Below the pieces are notes generated by a model, which did no database searches, was not told the origin of the DNA, and saw nothing but the letters and a program-made list of their open reading frames with translations. Position numbers and translations under genes: made by a program. From Paenibacillaceae bacterium (GTDB lineage: Bacteria; Bacillota; Bacilli; Paenibacillales; NBRC-103111), in contig JAQSYI010000005.1 of the NCBI GenBank assembly GCA_029256185.1, positions 153,729 through 217,728 on the forward strand: 64,000 bases of DNA, written 5' to 3'. Shown one piece after another: positions 26,349 to 35,688 of this stretch (its first letter is position 1; every line of letters starts with the position of its first letter).

Positions 26349-27065
26349 TCATTTAACTGATTCTTTACAGGGAAGTTTTAGTTGCACCTCATCCAAAAAA
26401 CTAATCAAAGCTTTAGTTACAACAGGGTCACTCATAGAAAATATTTCTCTCATTTCTTTGAAGAAAAACCTGCCCAAATTGATGAATGCTATAAGAATGA
26501 CAATGACTGCGCAGCAACTTACTCCAAAAAGTATGGCATCACTTTGAGATAAAATAGTCTTACTATAAGTGAATTTCACATATTCCACCCAAACCGGCAC
26601 AGTGAAAGCCAGTACAACCCCCGGAACTATAAATGAAGGAATTTTCTCCCGATCCAACTTTTTTTGCAGCAGTTCTTTAATATGTATCACTTGCTTCACA
26701 CTGTCCAAGTCATTTTTTTCCAAATAATCAATCATCAATTCGACTCTCATATCCTCGAACTCTTTTGTTCTCCAGCCTTTATGTTTAGACCGTATACTAT
26801 ATTTTCGTTTAAGTACCCTTTTAGCCCTGCGAACAAAATAAGCCATGAAACTAATAAACAAAATGATCGAACCTATACCGTATAGGATCAGCCAGATCCC
26901 CCCATCCCGGAATAGGTAGTAAGGAATCAGTAGCAAAGAAGAAAGTGCAAAAGGGAAGTTTATGATCAATATACTCGTAATAAAGTGAACCGCCTTCATA
27001 TACTTAAAAACTAAACTATAGGAAGTAAGATTTAATCTGTAATAGCGAACAATATCATTAATCAC
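26349..27065 (-). CDS. membrane protein of unknown function
   Basis: A 238-residue protein with four predicted transmembrane helices in two pairs: about 25-45 (AVHFITSILIINFPFALSSL), 57-75 (IWLILYGIGSIILFISFMAY), 143-160 (IVPGVVLAFTVPVWV) and 175-198 (ILFGVSCCAVIVILIAFINL). The basic segment RRAKRVLKRKYSIRSKHKGWR separates the pairs and should be cytoplasmic. No family was recognised. The GTG at 27065 is preceded by GGAGGA six bases earlier; the ATG at 27083 would place that site inside the gene. It is AT-rich and stands alone at the left edge of the AT-rich block. Confidence 0.7.
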   Translation of the reverse strand: MINDIVRYYRLNLTSYSLVFKYMKAVHFITSILIINFPFALSSLLLIPYYLFRDGGIWLILYGIGSIILFISFMAYFVRRAKRVLKRKYSIRSKHKGWRTKEFEDMRVELMIDYLEKNDLDSVKQVIHIKELLQKKLDREKIPSFIVPGVVLAFTVPVWVEYVKFTYSKTILSQSDAILFGVSCCAVIVILIAFINLGRFFFKEMREIFSMSDPVVTKALISFLDEVQLKLPCKESVK

Positions 27066-27117
27066 GTAAGCTCCTCCACACATAAATTCTTATTTGGGTT
27101 TATATCCCCATTATAGC

Positions 27118-27150
27118 ATGAAAAAAAATCACAGAAGGAATCTTCTGTGA
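27118..27150 (-). terminator. intrinsic terminator of the polysaccharide operon
   Basis: On the minus strand TCACAGAAG (27150-27142) pairs with CTTCTGTGA (27137-27129) around a four-base loop, followed by eight T. It lies 31 bases after the stop at 27181 and closes the seven-gene operon. Confidence 0.93.
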
Positions 27151-27180
27151 CTCATCAGCTTTGATCCTGTCCCCGCCTCA

Positions 27181-29064
27181 TCACCGGGATTTCGCTTCCC
27201 TCCATCCCTCGAGAGCAGCTTTTACAACATTTTTGATATTCTCTGTCACCGAATACTCATAGGTGCCTGACTCTCTGGATGTAATCCTCTGAATATAGCT
27301 TCCATCCTCCACTGCCCTATTCAGAGATTTCCCGATCACGTCTCTCGACTCCTCGTATGAATTCCCTAGCTTAATTAGCGACATCACAGAATGAATAAAA
27401 TATTGGAAATAAGTAATGCGAAACACAGCAGCATCTATGCTCGAACCTGCGTTCATCTCATACAGCGGTTTATGCAATTCCTCCGGATTTTCGATGATAT
27501 GGCATAACTCCGGTATGATTTCCTTATCCCGCAGCTTTCCTAACAGATAAATGGCCATATACCCGCGCATTTGGTTGTGTTTTCGGCAGTCCTGCAGCAC
27601 AAAGGAATCTCTCTGTTTCACCATATCTCTTAAGACAGGAAGAGAGGAAGGGTCGCCCAATACCGCCAGAGCAATGGCACTGTGCTTCTTCAGAAATTCC
27701 GCTTCCGCAGCTTCCATCCATTCTCGCAGATAGGGGATTATTGTGCCTCCCAGCCTTTTGGAGGACCAGATGGCAACTCCAGGTCGCTCTCCGGATAAGC
27801 CTTCACGAATTTGCTCCCGGTCGGTCAGCCATTCTATGCTTTTATTCCTGCCGGGATTGGCCGGATAAGCAAAGATCGCTCCCGTATTATTTTTTTCATC
27901 CAGACACCCGCTCTGCTCCAGGATCGGCCGCAGCTCTTCATAGGATACATCATGAATGGAAATGGACCTGCGTATGGATAACCAGGCTGTTTCAGCCGCT
28001 GCCTCCCCGGCCTTCTGCATATCGCGCTGCATTCTGACACAGGAAGATAAATCATGGTCGAACGACATACACCGGCCGGCCACCAGAATCCCTTCCCGCT
28101 CCTTGGGTATCATTACGCCCAGAGGAACCGGCACACATATATTAACCGCGCCCAAGTTGCTTGCTACCAGCCAGTCTTGAAGCACTTCACTTTCCATGGC
28201 GTTATCCCTGCCGTGTTTATCCACATCGGCACTGGCATAGAATACAGGCTCCTCGGTATGCTGACCCTGAAGCTCATCGGATAAGGTTAATGTAACCTTG
28301 CCCTCTATCCTTCGTCCCTCTCTGATTCCTATGAGGGGGGCGAGATAGAACAGCCGGTCCTCTTCGGGATAAGCATCCTCCAACTGCCGGGCATGTGCAT
28401 TCACAATACCATCGGACAAATGGAAGGCATTAGTCTGATCCGTACAGCCGGAATCCAGATTGGTCCTGACCATATTCCCCCCCTTCAAGCACACTTTTAC
28501 ACTGGTGAAGGGTTGGCTTCTTCCATCCAGTTCCCTCCCCATATGTGTCTTGCAGCCTGCCAAATGGCTTACTTCAGCATCCCCGGTACAGTCTATAACC
28601 ACTTGGCAGCCACTGGCGTTCAGTCCCCGGGGCCCAATCCACTGAATTCCTTTTACGCAATTCCCCTCCATAAACACACCGATAACAGTGGATTCATAGC
28701 ACAACTGCACTCCATGCTCCAGCGCAGCCCGCTCCAATGCGTATTTCTTGGCATCCGGGTTAAATCCGCTGAATTTTGTATACACTTTTCCATGATATTC
28801 CTCGATTACTTCATCCAATTCTTCAAAAAAACCGCCGGGAGAACCAAAATAATAGCCGTTGACCGCTCCAGCCGTTCCTGTGCCTCCCATGCCATTCATT
28901 TTTTCGATTCCTAATACCTTTAACCCCCGGCGTGCCGCTGCAATGGCCGCAATGGCGCCGGCCGTGCCCAGACCTGCCACAATCACATCATAGGATTCGG
29001 AGAAAGGAATCTCCGCCACCCCTTTTTCCACTACGAGCGCATCAACTTTTTGCAAAAGCTTCAT
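27181..29064 (-). CDS. FAD-dependent oxidoreductase (FAD_oxidored family)
   Basis: A 627-residue flavoprotein. The dinucleotide-binding motif is DVIVAGLGTAGAIAAIAAARRG at residues 26-47, followed by GMGGTGTAGAVNGYYFGSPGG. Further family features are VVIDCTGDAEVSHLAGC, IREGRRIEGKVTLT and GILVAGRCMSFDHDLSSCVR, where the second FAD-contacting segment lies. The last 200 residues look helical (AIALAVLGDPSSLPVLRDMV) and may contain HEAT-like repeats. The ATG overlaps the stop of the upstream gene in an ATGA, so the two are translationally coupled. Substrate is unknown; oxidation of a sugar or uronic-acid product of the operon is the likely role. Confidence 0.88.
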   Translation of the reverse strand: MKLLQKVDALVVEKGVAEIPFSESYDVIVAGLGTAGAIAAIAAARRGLKVLGIEKMNGMGGTGTAGAVNGYYFGSPGGFFEELDEVIEEYHGKVYTKFSGFNPDAKKYALERAALEHGVQLCYESTVIGVFMEGNCVKGIQWIGPRGLNASGCQVVIDCTGDAEVSHLAGCKTHMGRELDGRSQPFTSVKVCLKGGNMVRTNLDSGCTDQTNAFHLSDGIVNAHARQLEDAYPEEDRLFYLAPLIGIREGRRIEGKVTLTLSDELQGQHTEEPVFYASADVDKHGRDNAMESEVLQDWLVASNLGAVNICVPVPLGVMIPKEREGILVAGRCMSFDHDLSSCVRMQRDMQKAGEAAAETAWLSIRRSISIHDVSYEELRPILEQSGCLDEKNNTGAIFAYPANPGRNKSIEWLTDREQIREGLSGERPGVAIWSSKRLGGTIIPYLREWMEAAEAEFLKKHSAIALAVLGDPSSLPVLRDMVKQRDSFVLQDCRKHNQMRGYMAIYLLGKLRDKEIIPELCHIIENPEELHKPLYEMNAGSSIDAAVFRITYFQYFIHSVMSLIKLGNSYEESRDVIGKSLNRAVEDGSYIQRITSRESGTYEYSVTENIKNVVKAALEGWREAKSR

Positions 29065-29876
29065 TGCATTCTCACCTTCCCTTCAGCATGCAGCAGTCCT
29101 GCTTCAAGAGCCTCCAGGGGATTCCTATAAGCGGCGGACGGCAGCAAGCTCCAATTATCCATAACCCTTACAGGCCCCTGATCTGCGCGGATATCAAAAG
29201 AAGCTCCCACGGAAATGATCCTCCACGCCTTCCACTCGCCCGGTCTGTTCCTCCAGAAGGTATGAAGCTTCTCCCTGGCAGAGCTCCAGTCATCGTCAGC
29301 TTCAACAGGCAGCCTGACAATCACCTCTCCGCGCTGTTTTCCTTTCATCAATTCCACCGCTCCCTGGGATGCCGGGCTGCATATGGAGGCTTCTTCCTCC
29401 GAATATAACAGCGCATTGATACTTTTGATTTTTATGAAATCTCCTGGAAGAGCATCTGTCCTTGTATCAATAATTGTATTCGTAAAAAACTTCTTAAAGC
29501 CTGATGCGGTATGGACCTCTACACAATATTGGCTTTCCGCCCGAGTGATGCCTACAAGCTCGGCCATTAGCAGAATATTGAATTGATCCTTTTTTAACCT
29601 GTTGTACACTAGCGGCGCCAAGGCCGGAATATGAACCTCTCCCTGCTCCGATAGAATATTCCTCTGAAGCATTTCCAGTTTCAGCTGCTTTCCCGTTTCC
29701 GATAAAATAACATCATTCCATCCTTCACCGATCCTGTAGGCATTTGCAAATTCGTATCCTGCGAGAGCGGTTCTTTCCAGGATCAAGGTGTCTGCCTTAT
29801 TGGCATAAGCTGCCCCTATTCCTGCAAAGGTTGCTCCAAGAACAATCAAAGGGTAGAACTCTCTTTTATCATCCAT
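29061..29876 (-). CDS. small FAD-dependent oxidoreductase-like protein
   Basis: A 271-residue protein that begins with a Rossmann-like strand-loop-helix (YPLIVLGATFAGIGAAYAN), followed by LILERTALAGYEFAN, where the glutamate would bind the FAD ribose. The pattern is that of FAD_oxidored proteins, but it is less than half the length of the following gene product and ends soon after the region SVGASFDIRADQGP and SAAYRNPLEALEAGLLHAEG. It overlaps the upstream heparinase-like gene by 8 bases and the downstream flavoprotein by 4, so it is probably a dedicated partner subunit. The start at 29876 has GGCGGGG upstream; longer forms would lie inside the upstream gene. Confidence 0.75.
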   Translation of the reverse strand: MDDKREFYPLIVLGATFAGIGAAYANKADTLILERTALAGYEFANAYRIGEGWNDVILSETGKQLKLEMLQRNILSEQGEVHIPALAPLVYNRLKKDQFNILLMAELVGITRAESQYCVEVHTASGFKKFFTNTIIDTRTDALPGDFIKIKSINALLYSEEEASICSPASQGAVELMKGKQRGEVIVRLPVEADDDWSSAREKLHTFWRNRPGEWKAWRIISVGASFDIRADQGPVRVMDNWSLLPSAAYRNPLEALEAGLLHAEGKVRMQ

Positions 29877-32121
29877 TCGTATCCCCGCCTTCATCTGCCC
29901 TATCCGCAGAAATAAGTACGATATCATCGTGAAACACGGTATCCTTAAAAACAAATTCGACACAGCCTGTCGGCTTTTTAATAAGAGCATCATTGATCCG
30001 GTTCCCGGTGTGGTCCAGATAGCCCTCAACCTGTACGGACCCATGATGGATACAAATAAAATCCTTCATTCCGTCAAAGGAAATCTCTATGGCAGTAGCC
30101 TGATGTTGCTCCAAAGCCTCTCCATCTGCGAAAGCATTCATATACCTCACCTTTACCTCCGGTTTCCGGTCTCCATAAGGAACCAGAACGGTAGTAAAGC
30201 AGGCGTCCCCGGCCTTATTCTGAGAATATTTCACAACGGGCTTTGTATCATATTGCTTATTGCTATATAAAATTCCGGTCTCCATGCTTGTCCGGATATC
30301 CTTTTGCTCAGGATGTGCAATCAGTATATTTGCTTCCTCTGCCAGTGTCCTGATTTCGCTCATATCGCTATTGGCGGCAGCATCCCCTGAAGGAAGGTGA
30401 AAATAAAGATCATGCTGGTGCATGTCTTCAGCATGCAGCAGGTCAATAATGACCCAATACCGGTTTTTTACAAAAAGAACCTTTCGGGTATGAATGACAG
30501 GGTCCTCATAGCGGGTATACCCATAATGACTGGCAAAAAAGAAATCAAACCGCTCTTCACTCCGAAAATCCCATATCTTGCAGGGTGCGCTTGGCGGTGG
30601 CGCCCAGTGCAGGTTTCGGACATGCTGGTCCTGTCCATCTACGGTTACCGTGTTGTGCGCTTTCGTAGAAACAAGGTATTTCCGTTCGGGGATCCACTCA
30701 TAGAGTCCGATTCCTGAATCCACCACCAATTCCTTTCCATAAGCATAAGCGATAATACTCAAAGCATCCGCATGGGTATGCCCATTAATCCCCACACCGG
30801 CCCGCATCACCATATATTTCGCATCCCGCTCCCAGTTCTCCCTTGATATCATATATCCGCCTACAGGATAATAGGTTGCGCAGGTATTGGGGGCTGCAGC
30901 CTGAATCTCCTTGAAAATATGTACATTTTCAATTCCATATCTCCAAATCTGATGGATGGGAAACGTATTGCCCGATAAATATTTGAAATCACTCCGTTTG
31001 AAAAGAATGGTTCCTATGGCCATGATGTCCTTTTGAATCTTTTCACTCAGCAAATCTGTATCACCAAACCGCGGAAGTGTGCTGCAGGGGGTTAGAAGAT
31101 GCATAAAAACCTCAAACATTTTCTCCAGCCGGGCTCCAATCCCCATTTCATCTGGAACTTCCATCCATTTCAGCATATTCAGCATCTCATAGGCATCGCG
31201 CATGACTACGGCATGGTAAGCGGGACTTGCTTCAAACTGTACGCCATCTTCATACACATTCTGCCAGATATACGAAGGAAATTCTTGGAGAGAATACGCC
31301 AGCCATTCTCCGGATACCGCGAATTCAGGGAACATGGCAGCAACAGCCGCCAACCCCCGCAGCTCCATACAAGCATGGTTTCCGTGCCTGGTATGGTAAT
31401 GCCGAAGATATACACCATGCTCGTAGAAGGATTTTACCATTCCAATTTTTGTGTCCATGGTAAACTCGGGTGATTCAAAAAAGGTGATAAAAGCTTCCGG
31501 CCAGTAAAACATCCTGCAGCCTGCGGACAGAATATCCCATGTACAATGCTCATCCTTAAAGGCTCCATCGCGGGGAGGAGGATTCTCATCCAGAAAGTCA
31601 CTGATTAAGTCATTAAAAATGACAGCATACTTCTTGTCGCCCGTGATGCAATAGGCATGGCACAGGTGGGCAAGCCACTCGAAACGGGTCAGGATCATCT
31701 GGTACTGTGAACTGTCGAAGAGCCACGCATTCCAGTCGTAGGGCTTTCCTTCCAGCCTTACACTTCTTGCAGCCTCTGCCGTCCATTCTCCGCCCAACGG
31801 TATTTCCTTTTCCACAAGCCGGTTCGCAAACCTGATAATAGGATCGATTTCTTCTCTCTGATAATGATCCCGAACATGCTTTGACAGACGGGATACATCA
31901 TCCATACCCAGATGGCATCTTCTTTTTGGCGACTTCCCAAAAAATGCAAGGTATTCCGCCCATGCTTTCTCGTAGTCTTTGCTTTTTACGGCTGCTTGGA
32001 TGGATTCCATTCCAGGCTGGTTCAAATCCATCACGTTTCCAAAAAACGCTTCGTCGTCCATAACAGCTTTTGTATATTGGGGATTTTTGCGCTTCAGTGG
32101 ATACTGCAGATTATTTTCCAT
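29869..32121 (-). CDS. heparinase II/III-like protein (polysaccharide lyase family)
   Basis: A 750-residue protein with the two-part architecture of heparinase II/III-like lyases: an N-terminal alpha-toroid (about 60-400) with WLAHLCHAYCITGDKKYA, YHTRHGNHACMELRGLA and YEDGVQFEASPAYHAVVMRD, and a C-terminal beta-sandwich with GINGHTHADALSIIAYAYGKELVVDSG and TKAHNTVTVDGQDQ. Conserved Asn, His and Tyr residues in those segments are the expected catalytic set for uronic-acid lyases. There is no signal peptide, so it should act on imported oligosaccharides. AAAGGAG precedes the ATG. It lies in the operon between the binding protein and the flavoproteins, after a perfect hairpin. Confidence 0.88.
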   Translation of the reverse strand: MENNLQYPLKRKNPQYTKAVMDDEAFFGNVMDLNQPGMESIQAAVKSKDYEKAWAEYLAFFGKSPKRRCHLGMDDVSRLSKHVRDHYQREEIDPIIRFANRLVEKEIPLGGEWTAEAARSVRLEGKPYDWNAWLFDSSQYQMILTRFEWLAHLCHAYCITGDKKYAVIFNDLISDFLDENPPPRDGAFKDEHCTWDILSAGCRMFYWPEAFITFFESPEFTMDTKIGMVKSFYEHGVYLRHYHTRHGNHACMELRGLAAVAAMFPEFAVSGEWLAYSLQEFPSYIWQNVYEDGVQFEASPAYHAVVMRDAYEMLNMLKWMEVPDEMGIGARLEKMFEVFMHLLTPCSTLPRFGDTDLLSEKIQKDIMAIGTILFKRSDFKYLSGNTFPIHQIWRYGIENVHIFKEIQAAAPNTCATYYPVGGYMISRENWERDAKYMVMRAGVGINGHTHADALSIIAYAYGKELVVDSGIGLYEWIPERKYLVSTKAHNTVTVDGQDQHVRNLHWAPPPSAPCKIWDFRSEERFDFFFASHYGYTRYEDPVIHTRKVLFVKNRYWVIIDLLHAEDMHQHDLYFHLPSGDAAANSDMSEIRTLAEEANILIAHPEQKDIRTSMETGILYSNKQYDTKPVVKYSQNKAGDACFTTVLVPYGDRKPEVKVRYMNAFADGEALEQHQATAIEISFDGMKDFICIHHGSVQVEGYLDHTGNRINDALIKKPTGCVEFVFKDTVFHDDIVLISADRADEGGDTNG

Positions 32122-32135
32122 GATGATCTCCTTTG

Positions 32136-32183
32136 ATCAAGTATCCAGTGAATAGTCTGCTGACCGTTCACTGGATACTTGAT
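32136..32183. repeat. perfect 17-bp inverted repeat inside the operon
   Basis: ATCAAGTATCCAGTGAA (32136-32152) is exactly complementary to 32167-32183, with a 14-base loop. It stands between the stop of the binding-protein gene and the ribosome-binding site of the lyase-like gene. There is no T tract on the transcribed strand, so it more likely acts as an mRNA-processing or 3'-stabilising hairpin that sets a high level of binding protein relative to the enzymes. Confidence 0.8.
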
Positions 32184-32189
32184 TACGCT

Positions 32190-33770
32190 CTATTTACCAA
32201 TCAGTTCGTTGTATTGTTTGGTCCATAATTCAGAAAGCACATTTCCTTGCAGCTCCATATACTTCTTAACTGACTTATCCCAATCCTCACCGGAGATTTG
32301 ACCCAGTATGAATTTTTCTTTTGCTTCCTCCATCATGGTGTCTCCATCCTTGGTGAGGTTTTCAGCCGGCGTTCCTTTTGTCACATACGGAACGAAGTGG
32401 TCAAAGGCCTCTACATACTTAAATTCAGGGCCTTTAAGTATCTGCTGCAGGCGTCCGTATTCCAAACCGACCAGATCATCTTTGGGCGTCAGTTTTTCCG
32501 GCCTTATCGCATTGTCATTAAAACTGGTCAGCAACCAGTTGCCGGCATACCGGTCAGTGCCCGTTACATCGACCTGCGTTTTTTGACTGTCAGCCCAGTT
32601 AAAGTGGTCTCCCTCGATCCCGTGTGCAGCCAGTGCATAATTTTCTCTGGAAGCCAAGGTCCAGTCAATCATCTTAATGGTAAAGGCGGCATTCTTGCTT
32701 GTAGACGGGATAACAAGCCGTGGACTGTATTGAGGATTGCTGCCCCATGCTGCGACTCCTGTCTTGGAATCCGTCAGCACGGGAACCGGGTCATAAGCCG
32801 CTTCAGGCTTGTTCTTCTGCAATTCAACCAGCGGCCTAACCTGACCGCTATACCAGCCTGCAAAAACGCCCACTCGGTCCGCGGTAATCAAATCATTCAC
32901 CTGATTCGTTTTGGCAATGAGGAATTCTTTATGAAGATATCCTTTTTGATACCAATCTCTGAACTTCTCCATCATGGCTTTATAGCCTGGATGGGTCCAG
33001 TCCTTCATAACCTTCCCGTTCTGGTCCAGATACCTCGTGGAGTAGGAGCCTGTAAAGTAGGGCTGGAAGTCTTGAACCAAGGAGGTCAGTCCAACGGAAG
33101 CCAGCGGTATTTCATCCTTCTTGCCGTTCTTGTTCGGGTCTTTGGTTAACACAGCTTCAAAATAAGCCTCCAGTTCAGTAATCGTCGTAGGCAATTTCAT
33201 TCCCAAAGCGTCGGCCCAATCCTTCCTGATGCTAGGCACAAATCCCGTAGGGAAGTCTTCTTGTCTGGGGATCGCCCAGATAACGCCATCCTTATCCGTC
33301 GTGGTTTTGAGCGCTTCTGCCATTATTTTTTTGATATTCGGTCCGTATTGATCGATCAGCTTATTGAGCGGCTGGATCTGCTTCCTATCCTTCAACACGC
33401 TCCAATGTTCCGTGAAAGCCAGAAGGTCCATACCGTCAAATTCTTCGCCGGAGGCAAGCATCATATTCATTTTGTCATTGTATCCATCCTGCGCGACATA
33501 ATACTTCTGCATCTTCACTCCGGATTTCTCTTCAATGACCTTCAGAACCTTTTCATTATCGGGCTTTGTTTCTGCATTGTTCAAGGTTCTTGTGTAAATT
33601 TTCACCGGTTCGGTCTGCTTTAACTCGGCCGGTGCTGCTTGAGGGCTTCCATTGCCTGGGGAGCCTCCGTTCCCCGATTCTGCTGATTCCTGCTGGCAGC
33701 CTGCAATAACACCTGCGGTTAGCACTGCTGCAACTGCGAGGGCTGAAGTACGGTATAGCTTTGTTCTCAT
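32190..33770 (-). CDS. ABC transporter binding lipoprotein of the polysaccharide operon
   Basis: A 526-residue LplA-like solute-binding lipoprotein. The signal peptide MRTKLYRTSALAVAAVLTAG ends with the lipobox IAGC (Cys near residue 25), followed by a Ser/Gly/Asn-rich linker. Mature segments such as VIEEKSGVKMQKYYV, MNMMLASGEEFDGMDLLAF and GVIWAIPRQEDFPTGFVPSI are typical of oligosaccharide-binding members. The ATG at 33770 has AAGGGGAAAG upstream. It is the third importer gene of the operon, 39 bases after the YtcP-like permease, and presumably delivers oligosaccharides released by the SLH-anchored hydrolase. Confidence 0.92.
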   Translation of the reverse strand: MRTKLYRTSALAVAAVLTAGVIAGCQQESAESGNGGSPGNGSPQAAPAELKQTEPVKIYTRTLNNAETKPDNEKVLKVIEEKSGVKMQKYYVAQDGYNDKMNMMLASGEEFDGMDLLAFTEHWSVLKDRKQIQPLNKLIDQYGPNIKKIMAEALKTTTDKDGVIWAIPRQEDFPTGFVPSIRKDWADALGMKLPTTITELEAYFEAVLTKDPNKNGKKDEIPLASVGLTSLVQDFQPYFTGSYSTRYLDQNGKVMKDWTHPGYKAMMEKFRDWYQKGYLHKEFLIAKTNQVNDLITADRVGVFAGWYSGQVRPLVELQKNKPEAAYDPVPVLTDSKTGVAAWGSNPQYSPRLVIPSTSKNAAFTIKMIDWTLASRENYALAAHGIEGDHFNWADSQKTQVDVTGTDRYAGNWLLTSFNDNAIRPEKLTPKDDLVGLEYGRLQQILKGPEFKYVEAFDHFVPYVTKGTPAENLTKDGDTMMEEAKEKFILGQISGEDWDKSVKKYMELQGNVLSELWTKQYNELIGK

Positions 33771-33809
33771 TGTTTTCTTTCCCCTTTCTCTCATTTGATT
33801 CTATTACAC

Positions 33810-34682
33810 CTAACCCTTCAATGATCCTACCATGACCCCTTTTACAAAGTATTTCTGTAAAAACGGATAGACCATCAAGATGGGCAGGGTTGCAACCACT
33901 ACCGTTGCCATTTTAACCGATTCTGTGGGAGGAAGTGAAGTGATGGAGTCTGTATCCATTAAGTCACTCATATTGGCATTACGGATAATCTCCCGCAATA
34001 ATAGCTGTAATGTCCACATTTTCTTGTCATTAATAAAAATAAGGGAATCAAACCAGGAGTTCCAATGACTTACGGCATAGAACAGTGAGATGGTAGCTAT
34101 CGCCGCCATGGAAAGGGGAATTATGATTCGAAAGAAAATGGTCAGCTCGCTCGCTCCATCGATCTTGGCAGCCTCCTCCAGGCTGTCCGGTATCTGCATA
34201 AAGAAGTTTCGGAGCAAGAGCAGATTCCAGGGACTGATCAAGCCTGGCAGAATATATACCCAGAAGTTATTTACAAGCCCCAGGGATTTATAGAGCAAGA
34301 ACGTTGGAATAAGCCCGCCGCCAAACCACATAGTGAAAAGAACCAGGGTGGTTATCATATTCCGCAGAGGATAGCTTCTCTTGGAGAGCACATAGGCCAG
34401 AACGGAAGTAAATAGTATATTGCATGCCGTACCTACAACTGTCCTCGATATGGTGATAAAGTAAGAGCTTTTAATGGTTACCGCTTCTCTGAAGATGAAC
34501 TTATAGGCTTCCAGATCCCAGATTCTTGGAAAAATTCGCAGCGGATTGGCCGCCCTTTCCACTTCCAGCATGAAGGAACGCCCCAGCACGAATAACATGG
34601 GATAAATCATCAGTGCGCAAAGGAAAATCATCAGTGCAATGTTAAAGCCGTTAAATATTTTCTCGCCTCTCGTCTCTCGCAT
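33810..34682 (-). CDS. YtcP-type sugar ABC transporter permease
   Basis: A 290-residue permease with about six transmembrane helices, including FNGFNIALMIFLCALMIYP at the N-terminus. The EAA loop is LEEAAKIDGASELTIFFRI and the C-terminus is FLQKYFVKGVMVGSLKG, both diagnostic of this subfamily. The ATG has AAGGCGGAG upstream. It lies 16 bases after its LplB-like partner. No ATPase gene is present in the operon. Confidence 0.93.
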   Translation of the reverse strand: MRETRGEKIFNGFNIALMIFLCALMIYPMLFVLGRSFMLEVERAANPLRIFPRIWDLEAYKFIFREAVTIKSSYFITISRTVVGTACNILFTSVLAYVLSKRSYPLRNMITTLVLFTMWFGGGLIPTFLLYKSLGLVNNFWVYILPGLISPWNLLLLRNFFMQIPDSLEEAAKIDGASELTIFFRIIIPLSMAAIATISLFYAVSHWNSWFDSLIFINDKKMWTLQLLLREIIRNANMSDLMDTDSITSLPPTESVKMATVVVATLPILMVYPFLQKYFVKGVMVGSLKG

Positions 34683-34698
34683 GAATCACTCCGCCTTC

Positions 34699-35667
34699 CT
34701 ACCAAATTCCATCAGAGCCCAGTTTTTTTGCTGCCGCATTCGATAAAATAACCATAATCAATGAAACCACTGACTTGAATAATCCCACGGCCGCTGAGTA
34801 AGAGAACTGGGCTTCTACAAGTCCCTGTCTGTAGACATAGGTTTCGAACACATCGGCAACCTCATATACCGCCGGAGAATACAGATTAAATATTTGCTCG
34901 AAGTTCTCATCCAGAATGCGGCCTACCGCCAGTATGAGCATAATGGCTATAATTTCCTTTATCCCGGGTAGGGAGATATGCCATATCTGACGAAACTTGC
35001 TGGCGCCATCCATCATGGAGGCCTCATACAGCTCCGGGTTTACATTGGTGAGTGCGGCAAGATAGATGATGGTTCCCCATCCAATCCCCTTCCAGATATC
35101 ACTAAGAACCAGCAGGCTTCTAAAAAAGCCTTTGTCTGATATGAACACAATCGGCTCTATTCCTGCCATTTCCAATAATGCATTCACAGGTCCGCCTGTC
35201 GTGGACAGGAGGATGGTGAGGAAGCCTGATACGACTACCCAGGACAGAAAGTGGGGCATATAGGTGATCGTTTGGACCGTTTTCTTAAAAAAGACACTCT
35301 TGATCTCATTAATGAGAATGGCAAGCAGAATAGGCGCCGGAAATCCGAACAGCAATCTGTATATACTGATAATGAGGGTATTTTTCAGCAGTCTCCCAAA
35401 ATAAATCGATGAAAAGAACATTTTGAAGTTCTGCAGACCCACCCATTCACTTTTCAGAATGCCCCAAAACCCGCCCGTCGGCTCATAATCCTTAAAGGCA
35501 ATAATAACTCCATACATGGGCAAATACTTGAATACCAGAAAATACAATACACAAGGTAAAGCCATGATATGAAAGTACTTGTATTTGATAAATGATTGAA
35601 TGAATTTATTGCTCCCCGGCTTGACTTGAAGAATTTTTTTGGTGCCGGGATGTTCCAGTGTTTTCAA
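34699..35667 (-). CDS. LplB-type sugar ABC transporter permease
   Basis: A 322-residue permease. The segment KYKYFHIMALPCVLYFLVFK followed by YLPMYGVIIAFKDYEPTGG is typical of LplB proteins. The EAA loop reads ELYEASMMDGASKFRQIW. The TTG start is supported by GGGAGGG seven bases upstream. It begins 21 bases after the stop of the SLH-anchored hydrolase gene, so hydrolysis outside the cell and import are encoded in one transcript. Confidence 0.93.
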   Translation of the reverse strand: MKTLEHPGTKKILQVKPGSNKFIQSFIKYKYFHIMALPCVLYFLVFKYLPMYGVIIAFKDYEPTGGFWGILKSEWVGLQNFKMFFSSIYFGRLLKNTLIISIYRLLFGFPAPILLAILINEIKSVFFKKTVQTITYMPHFLSWVVVSGFLTILLSTTGGPVNALLEMAGIEPIVFISDKGFFRSLLVLSDIWKGIGWGTIIYLAALTNVNPELYEASMMDGASKFRQIWHISLPGIKEIIAIMLILAVGRILDENFEQIFNLYSPAVYEVADVFETYVYRQGLVEAQFSYSAAVGLFKSVVSLIMVILSNAAAKKLGSDGIW

Positions 35668-35688
35668 TTTGATGCCCTCCCTTGTAAA

